Program-made: the position numbers and the translations under genes
Assembly: GCF_964019385.1 (NCBI RefSeq)
Contig: NC_088643.1
Location: forward strand, 8,450,552 to 8,514,551
Length of the DNA: 64,000 nt
Direction: 5' to 3'
Origin: Sycon ciliatum
Lineage: Eukaryota; Porifera; Calcarea; Leucosolenida; Sycettidae
Part shown: piece after piece, positions 57,131 through 64,000 of the stretch
How positions within the stretch are numbered: the first letter of the stretch is position 1
Layout of the letters: each line of letters opens with the position of its first letter
Notes under the pieces: model-generated
The model's database searches: none
What the model was told of the DNA's origin: nothing
Seen by the model: only the letters and a program-made list of their open reading frames with translations

Positions 57131-60100
57131 GTGTATTGGGTTGTGTGTTACTCACTAGATTGCCTGCAGTCTTCTATCAACATGTTTGTGTACCGGCGCC
57201 ATTTCATGAGAGACAAGCGGAGGGATCAAGTTGCAGCGAGGACGGCGACGAGAAGCAAACGGCAAAGAACTCGGTAAGTGATGCTTAGGGTTTTTTGGCA
57301 TTGTCGATTTTCGGCATTGCCAAAAAATCATAAGCATCACTTACTAGCACAGCTTTCAGTGGTAGAAAATTTTCTTTTTTCAGATAATGCACTGTGGTAA
57401 AATATTTGCACGGGAACTTCACGATTTGCACTGTTTCCGTGCACGATGAGATTGATTGGTTTAGTTGAAAAGCATGCACTCACTTTCAGGAGGAGAACCT
57501 ACTTCTAGGAACTCCTTCTTCTTTGTCACATGTGAATCACTTGAGCCGGCAGTGCTAAGTGCATCATGCCTTTGATTTCATACACATTTTTTGAATAACA
57601 GTCCGAACAGGGTTTGAACGTTTTTTCCCAAGTTATCCTATTTCTACTTCTAAGTAGACGTTAACTTGTTCACCGCTGGATCTGCGGGCCCTGTTGAAGG
57701 TTGACCGTCGACATAGTTGGGTTGTCAGTTTGTCGGAACGGTACGGCCTGGTTCGGGTATCTGGCGGACGACCGAACCAAGATATTATTTGACTTTTTTT
57801 TATTCTTTTCAGGCGAGTTTGAGTTGTGGTTTTGATTGGGATGAGTGAACTCATTGGATTGCAGGATGGCAGAAGTTTGCGTGCTAGGGTTTTTTTGTGT
57901 CTATGTATTGGGTTGTGTGTTACTCACTAGATTGCCTGCAGTCTTCTATCAACATGTTTGTGTACCGGCGCCATTTCATGAGAGACAAGCGGAGGGATCA
58001 AGTTGCAGCGAGGACGGCGACGAGAAGCAAACGGCAAAGAACTCGGTAAGTGATGCTTAGGGTTTTTTGGCATTGTCGATTTTCGGCATTGCCAAAAAAT
58101 CATAAGCATCACTTACTAGCACAGCTTTCAGTGGTAGAAAATTTTCTTTTTTCAGATAATGCACTGTGGTAAAATATTTGCACGGGAACTTCACGATTTG
58201 CACTGTTTCCGTGCACGATGAGATTGATTGGTTTAGTTGAAAAGCATGCACTCACTTTCAGGAGGAGAACCTACTTCTAGGAACTCCTTCTTCTTTGTCA
58301 CATGTGAATCACTTGAGCCGGCAGTGCTAAGTGCATCATGCCTTTGATTTCATACACATTTTTTGAATAACAGTCCGAACAGGGTTTGAACGTTTTTTCC
58401 CAAGTTATCCTATTTCTACTTCTAAGTAGACGTTAACTTGTTCACCGCTGGATCTGCGGGCCCTGTTGAAGGTTGACCGTCGACATAGTTGGGTTGTCAG
58501 TTTGTCGGAACGGTACGGCCTGGTTCGGGTATCTGGCGGACGACCGAACCAAGATATTATTTGACTTTTTTTTATTCTTTTCAGCCGTTTCCTATGATGC
58601 GGCGGCGAGTTGGAGTTGTGGTTTTGATTGGGATGAGTGAACTCATTGGATTGCAGGATGGCAGAAGTTTGCGTGCTAGGGTTTTTTTGTGTCTATGTAT
58701 TGGGTTGTGTGTTACTCACTAGATTGCCTGCAGTCTTCTATCAACATGTTTGTGTACCGGCGCCATTTCATGAGAGACAAGCGGAGGGATCAAGTTGCAG
58801 CGAGGACGGCGACGAGAAGCAAACGGCAAAGAACTCGGTAAGTGATGCTTAGGGTTTTTTGGCATTGTCGATTTTCGGCATTGCCAAAAAATCATAAGCA
58901 TCACTTACTAGCACAGCTTTCAGTGGTAGAAAATTTTCTTTTTTCAGATAATGCACTGTGGTAAAATATTTGCACGGGAACTTCACGATTTGCACTGTTT
59001 CCGTGCACGATGAGATTGATTGGTTTAGTTGAAAAGCATGCACTCACTTTCAGGAGGAGAACCTACTTCTAGGAACTCCTTCTTCTTTGTCACATGTGAA
59101 TCACTTGAGCCGGCAGTGCTAAGTGCATCATGCCTTTGATTTCATACACATTTTTTGAATAACAGTCCGAACAGGGTTTGAACGTTTTTTCCCAAGTTAT
59201 CCTATTTCTACTTCTAAGTAGACGTTAACTTGTTCACCGCTGGATCTGCGGGCCCTGTTGAAGGTTGACCGTCGACATAGTTGGGTTGTCAGTTTGTCGG
59301 AACGGTACGGCCTGGTTCGGGTATCTGGCGGACGACCGAACCAAGATATTATTTGACTTTTTTTTATTCTTTTCAGCCGTTTCCTATGATGCGGCGGCGA
59401 GTTGGAGTTGTGGTTTTGATTGGGATGAGTGAACTCATTGGATTGCAGGATGGCAGAAGTTTGCGTGCTAGGGTTTTTTTGTGTCTATGTATTGGGTTGT
59501 GTGTTACTCACTAGATTGCCTGCAGTCTTCTATCAACATGTTTGTGTACCGGCGCCATTTCATGAGAGACAAGCGGAGGGATCAAGTTGCAGCGAGGACG
59601 GCGACGAGAAGCAAACGGCAAAGAACTCGGTAAGTGATGCTTAGGGTTTTTTGGCATTGTCGATTTTCGGCATTGCCAAAAAATCATAAGCATCACTTAC
59701 TAGCACAGCTTTCAGTGGTAGAAAATTTTCTTTTTTCAGATAATGCACTGTGGTAAAATATTTGCACGGGAACTTCACGATTTGCACTGTTTCCGTGCAC
59801 GATGAGATTGATTGGTTTAGTTGAAAAGCATGCACTCACTTTCAGGAGGAGAACCTACTTCTAGGAACTCCTTCTTCTTTGTCACATGTGAATCACTTGA
59901 GCCGGCAGTGCTAAGTGCATCATGCCTTTGATTTCATACACATTTTTTGAATAACAGTCCGAACAGGGTTTGAACGTTTTTTCCCAAGTTATCCTATTTC
60001 TACTTCTAAGTAGACGTTAACTTGTTCACCGCTGGATCTGCGGGCCCTGTTGAAGGTTGACCGTCGACATAGTTGGGTTGTCAGTTTGTCGGAACGGTAC

Positions 60101-63100
60101 GGCCTGGTTCGGGTATCTGGCGGACGACCGAACCAAGATATTATTTGACTTTTTTTTATTCTTTTCAGCCGTTTCCTATGATGCGGCGGCGAGTTGGAGT
60201 TGTGGTTTTGATTGGGATGAGTGAACTCATTGGATTGCAGGATGGCAGAAGTTTGCGTGCTAGGGTTTTTTTGTGTCTATGTATTGGGTTGTGTGTTACT
60301 CACTAGATTGCCTGCAGTCTTCTATCAACATGTTTGTGTACCGGCGCCATTTCATGAGAGACAAGCGGAGGGATCAAGTTGCAGCGAGGACGGCGACGAG
60401 AAGCAAACGGCAAAGAACTCGGTAAGTGATGCTTAGGGTTTTTTGGCATTGTCGATTTTCGGCATTGCCAAAAAATCATAAGCATCACTTACTAGCACAG
60501 CTTTCAGTGGTAGAAAATTTTCTTTTTTCAGATAATGCACTGTGGTAAAATATTTGCACGGGAACTTCACGATTTGCACTGTTTCCGTGCACGATGAGAT
60601 TGATTGGTTTAGTTGAAAAGCATGCACTCACTTTCAGGAGGAGAACCTACTTCTAGGAACTCCTTCTTCTTTGTCACATGTGAATCACTTGAGCCGGCAG
60701 TGCTAAGTGCATCATGCCTTTGATTTCATACACATTTTTTGAATAACAGTCCGAACAGGGTTTGAACGTTTTTTCCCAAGTTATCCTATTTCTACTTCTA
60801 AGTAGACGTTAACTTGTTCACCGCTGGATCTGCGGGCCCTGTTGAAGGTTGACCGTCGACATAGTTGGGTTGTCAGTTTGTCGGAACGGTACGGCCTGGT
60901 TCGGGTATCTGGCGGACGACCGAACCAAGATATTATTTGACTTTTTTTTATTCTTTTCAGCCGTTTCCTATGATGCGGCGGCGAGTTGGAGTTGTGGTTT
61001 TGATTGGGATGAGTGAACTCATTGGATTGCAGGATGGCAGAAGTTTGCGTGCTAGGGTTTTTTTGTGTCTATGTATTGGGTTGTGTGTTACTCACTAGAT
61101 TGCCTGCAGTCTTCTATCAACATGTTTGTGTACCGGCGCCATTTCATGAGAGACAAGCGGAGGGATCAAGTTGCAGCGAGGACGGCGACGAGAAGCAAAC
61201 GGCAAAGAACTCGGTAAGTGATGCTTAGGGTTTTTTGGCATTGTCGATTTTCGGCATTGCCAAAAAATCATAAGCATCACTTACTAGCACAGCTTTCAGT
61301 GGTAGAAAATTTTCTTTTTTCAGATAATGCACTGTGGTAAAATATTTGCACGGGAACTTCACGATTTGCACTGTTTCCGTGCACGATGAGATTGATTGGT
61401 TTAGTTGAAAAGCATGCACTCACTTTCAGGAGGAGAACCTACTTCTAGGAACTCCTTCTTCTTTGTCACATGTGAATCACTTGAGCCGGCAGTGCTAAGT
61501 GCATCATGCCTTTGATTTCATACACATTTTTTGAATAACAGTCCGAACAGGGTTTGAACGTTTTTTCCCAAGTTATCCTATTTCTACTTCTAAGTAGACG
61601 TTAACTTGTTCACCGCTGGATCTGCGGGCCCTGTTGAAGGTTGACCGTCGACATAGTTGGGTTGTCAGTTTGTCGGAACGGTACGGCCTGGTTCGGGTAT
61701 CTGGCGGACGACCGAACCAAGATATTATTTGACTTTTTTTATTCTTTTCAGGCGAGTTGGAGTTGTGGTTTTGATTGGGATGAGTGAACTCATTGGATTG
61801 CAGGATGGCAGAAGTTTGCGTGCTAGGGTTTTTTTGTGTCTATGTATTGGGTTGTGTGTTACTCACTAGATTGCCTGCAGTCTTCTATCAACATGTTTGT
61901 GTACCGGCGCCATTTCATGAGAGACAAGCGGAGGGATCAAGTTGCAGCGAGGACGGCGACGAGAAGCAAACGGCAAAGAACTCGGTAAGTGATGCTTAGG
62001 GTTTTTTGGCATTGTCGATTTTCGGCATTGCCAAAAAATCATAAGCATCACTTACTAGCACAGCTTTCAGTGGTAGAAAATTTTCTTTTTTCAGATAATG
62101 CACTGTGGTAAAATATTTGCACGGGAACTTCACGATTTGCACTGTTTCCGTGCACGATGAGATTGATTGGTTTAGTTGAAAAGCATGCACTCACTTTCAG
62201 GAGGAGAACCTACTTCTAGGAACTCCTTCTTCTTTGTCACATGTGAATCACTTGAGCCGGCAGTGCTAAGTGCATCATGCCTTTGATTTCATACACATTT
62301 TTTGAATAACAGTCCGAACAGGGTTTGAACGTTTTTTCCCAAGTTATCCTATTTCTACTTCTAAGTAGACGTTAACTTGTTCACCGCTGGATCTGCGGGC
62401 CCTGTTGAAGGTTGACCGTCGACATAGTTGGGTTGTCAGTTTGTCGGAACGGTACGGCCTGGTTCGGGTATCTGGCGGACGACCGAACCAAGATATTATT
62501 TGACTTTTTTTTATTCTTTTCAGCCGTTTCCTATGATGCGGCGGCGAGTTGGAGTTGTGGTTTTGATTGGGATGAGTGAACTCATTGGATTGCAGGATGG
62601 CAGAAGTTTGCGTGCTAGGGTTTTTTTGTGTCTATGTATTGGGTTGTGTGTTACTCACTAGATTGCCTGCAGTCTTCTATCAACATGTTTGTGTACCGGC
62701 GCCATTTCATGAGAGACAAGCGGAGGGATCAAGTTGCAGCGAGGACGGCGACGAGAAGCAAACGGCAAAGAACTCGGTAAGTGATGCTTAGGGTTTTTTG
62801 GCATTGTCGATTTTCGGCATTGCCAAAAAATCATAAGCATCACTTACTAGCACAGCTTTCAGTGGTAGAAAATTTTCTTTTTTCAGATAATGCACTGTGG
62901 TAAAATATTTGCACGGGAACTTCACGATTTGCACTGTTTCCGTGCACGATGAGATTGATTGGTTTAGTTGAAAAGCATGCACTCACTTTCAGGAGGAGAA
63001 CCTACTTCTAGGAACTCCTTCTTCTTTGTCACATGTGAATCACTTGAGCCGGCAGTGCTAAGTGCATCATGCCTTTGATTTCATACACATTTTTTGAATA

Positions 63101-64000
63101 ACAGTCCGAACAGGGTTTGAACGTTTTTTCCCAAGTTATCCTATTTCTACTTCTAAGTAGACGTTAACTTGTTCACCGCTGGATCTGCGGGCCCTGTTGA
63201 AGGTTGACCGTCGACATAGTTGGGTTGTCAGTTTGTCGGAACGGTACGGCCTGGTTCGGGTATCTGGCGGACGACCGAACCAAGATATTATTTGACTTTT
63301 TTTTATTCTTTTCAGGCGAGTTGGAGTTGTGGTTTTGATTGGGATGAGTGAACTCATTGGATTGCAGGATGGCAGAAGTTTGCGTGCTAGGGTTTTTTTG
63401 TGTCTATGTATTGGGTTGTGTGTTACTCACTAGATTGCCTGCAGTCTTCTATCAACATGTTTGTGTACCGGCGCCATTTCATGAGAGACAAGCGGAGGGA
63501 TCAAGTTGCAGCGAGGACGGCGACGAGAAGCAAACGGCAAAGAACTCGGTAAGTGATGCTTAGGGTTTTTTGGCATTGTCGATTTTCGGCATTGCCAAAA
63601 AATCATAAGCATCACTTACTAGCACAGCTTTCAGTGGTAGAAAATTTTCTTTTTTCAGATAATGCACTGTGGTAAAATATTTGCACGGGAACTTCACGAT
63701 TTGCACTGTTTCCGTGCACGATGAGATTGATTGGTTTAGTTGAAAAGCATGCACTCACTTTCAGGAGGAGAACCTACTTCTAGGAACTCCTTCTTTGTCA
63801 CATGTGAATCACTTGAGCCGGCAGTGCTAAGTGCATCATGCCTTTGATTTCATACACATTTTTTGAATAACAGTCCGAACAGGGTTTGAACGTTTTTTCC
63901 CAAGTTATCCTATTTCTACTTCTAAGTAGACGTTAACTTGTTCACCGCTGGATCTGCGGGCCCTGTTGAAGGTTGACCGTCGACATAGTTGGGTTGTCAG
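57131..64000 (+). repeat. Tandem array of ~772/792-bp units, nine copies, continuing past the window
   Basis: The shared landmark GGTAAGTGATGC recurs with GT at 57274, 58046, 58838, 59630, 60422, 61214, 61985, 62777 and 63549. Spacings are 772, 792, 792, 792, 792, 771, 792 and 772. The length difference is a 20-bp segment (CCGTTTCCTATGATGCGGCG) just after TTCTTTTCAG, plus one T in one copy. Otherwise units are almost identical; the last has a 3-bp loss near 63789. Each unit contains TTTTTTATTCTTTTCAG (strong acceptor), a ~250-bp block, the donor GTAAGT, the hairpin described separately, and ~440 bp of other sequence with a smaller dyad (GCACGGGAAC/GTTTCCGTGC). Within the block two frames are open up to the donor: a basic one (MFVYRRHFMRDKRRDQVAAR) and an acidic one (APFHERQAEGSSCSEDGDEK). 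The pattern is that of a tandemly amplified exon with its introns, or a satellite carrying splice signals. Confidence 0.9.
57274..57344 (+). ncRNA. 71-nt hairpin starting at the GTAAGT donor, repeated nine times
   Basis: The 5' arm GTAAGTGATGCTTA and the 3' arm TAAGCATCACTTAC pair perfectly. The stem continues through GGTTTTTTGGCA/TGCCAAAAAATC with one or two mismatches or wobble pairs, then TGTCGA/TCGGCA, to a 3-nt loop. Identical hairpins begin at 58046, 58838, 59630, 60422, 61214, 61985, 62777 and 63549. The first base is the first base of the predicted intron, and an AG follows three bases after the hairpin (TTACTAG). It could sequester the donor, act as a mirtron-like or siRNA precursor, or be a fossil MITE. 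There is no expression evidence. Confidence 0.55.

Noticed and set aside
57131-64000. Multiple repeated short genes in the tandem array (frames of 60-77 codons on both strands)
   Set aside because: They are copies of the same shadows in each unit and cross the predicted splice sites. The array is better described as a repeated exon or satellite.

Overview
The window is animal nuclear DNA, most likely from a non-vertebrate metazoan. Evidence for this is an intron-containing tRNA-Tyr, a TRIM-NHL gene, a many-exon gene resembling CCDC138, GT-AG introns, microsatellites, and a very high density of DNA transposons and MITEs. I cannot name the phylum. A sponge, cnidarian or lancelet-like genome would all fit. 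There is no bacterial gene organisation.

Layout. 0.9-3.03 kb (minus): a broken RAG1-like sequence with the non-core zinc region, a RING finger, a core N-terminal segment and the C-terminal segment, but without most of the catalytic core. 3.0-6.1 kb: a LINE-like tail and a run of MITEs. 6.1-8.9 kb: no recognised gene. 8.94-12.76 kb: a complete-looking PIF/Harbinger transposon with transposase on plus and a two-exon Myb/SANT-like gene on minus, ends matching and flanked by a 3-bp duplication. 13.7-14.2 kb: two MITEs. 17.7-20.3 kb (minus): an intact TRIM-NHL gene. 27.1-42.1 kb (minus): a CCDC138-like gene reconstructed from phase-compatible exons. Its introns hold a tRNA-Tyr gene, a BEL/Pao fossil, minisatellites, foldbacks and hAT MITEs. 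42.5-49.2 kb: a MITE-rich stretch with a perfect 93-nt palindrome, a cluster of GC-rich mini-hairpins and a hAT MITE nested in another hAT-like element. 50.4-51.3 kb: a Harbinger derivative that keeps only a Myb-like reading frame. 53.1-56.0 kb: an intact TTAA-flanked transposon with a 612-aa Kolobok/Mutator-like transposase. 57.1 kb to the window end: nine near-identical ~772/792-bp tandem units, each with a 71-nt hairpin that starts exactly at a GTAAGT splice donor.

How it works together. The only clear host genes are TRIM-NHL, the CCDC138-like gene and tRNA-Tyr. Almost everything else is transposon history, and many elements can be delimited to the base because terminal repeats and target duplications (TA, TTAA, 3 bp, 7 bp, 8 bp) are visible. 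The two most unusual items are the RAG1-like relic at the left edge and the hairpin/exon tandem array at the right edge. All family assignments are from memory of sequence motifs; no database search was possible.
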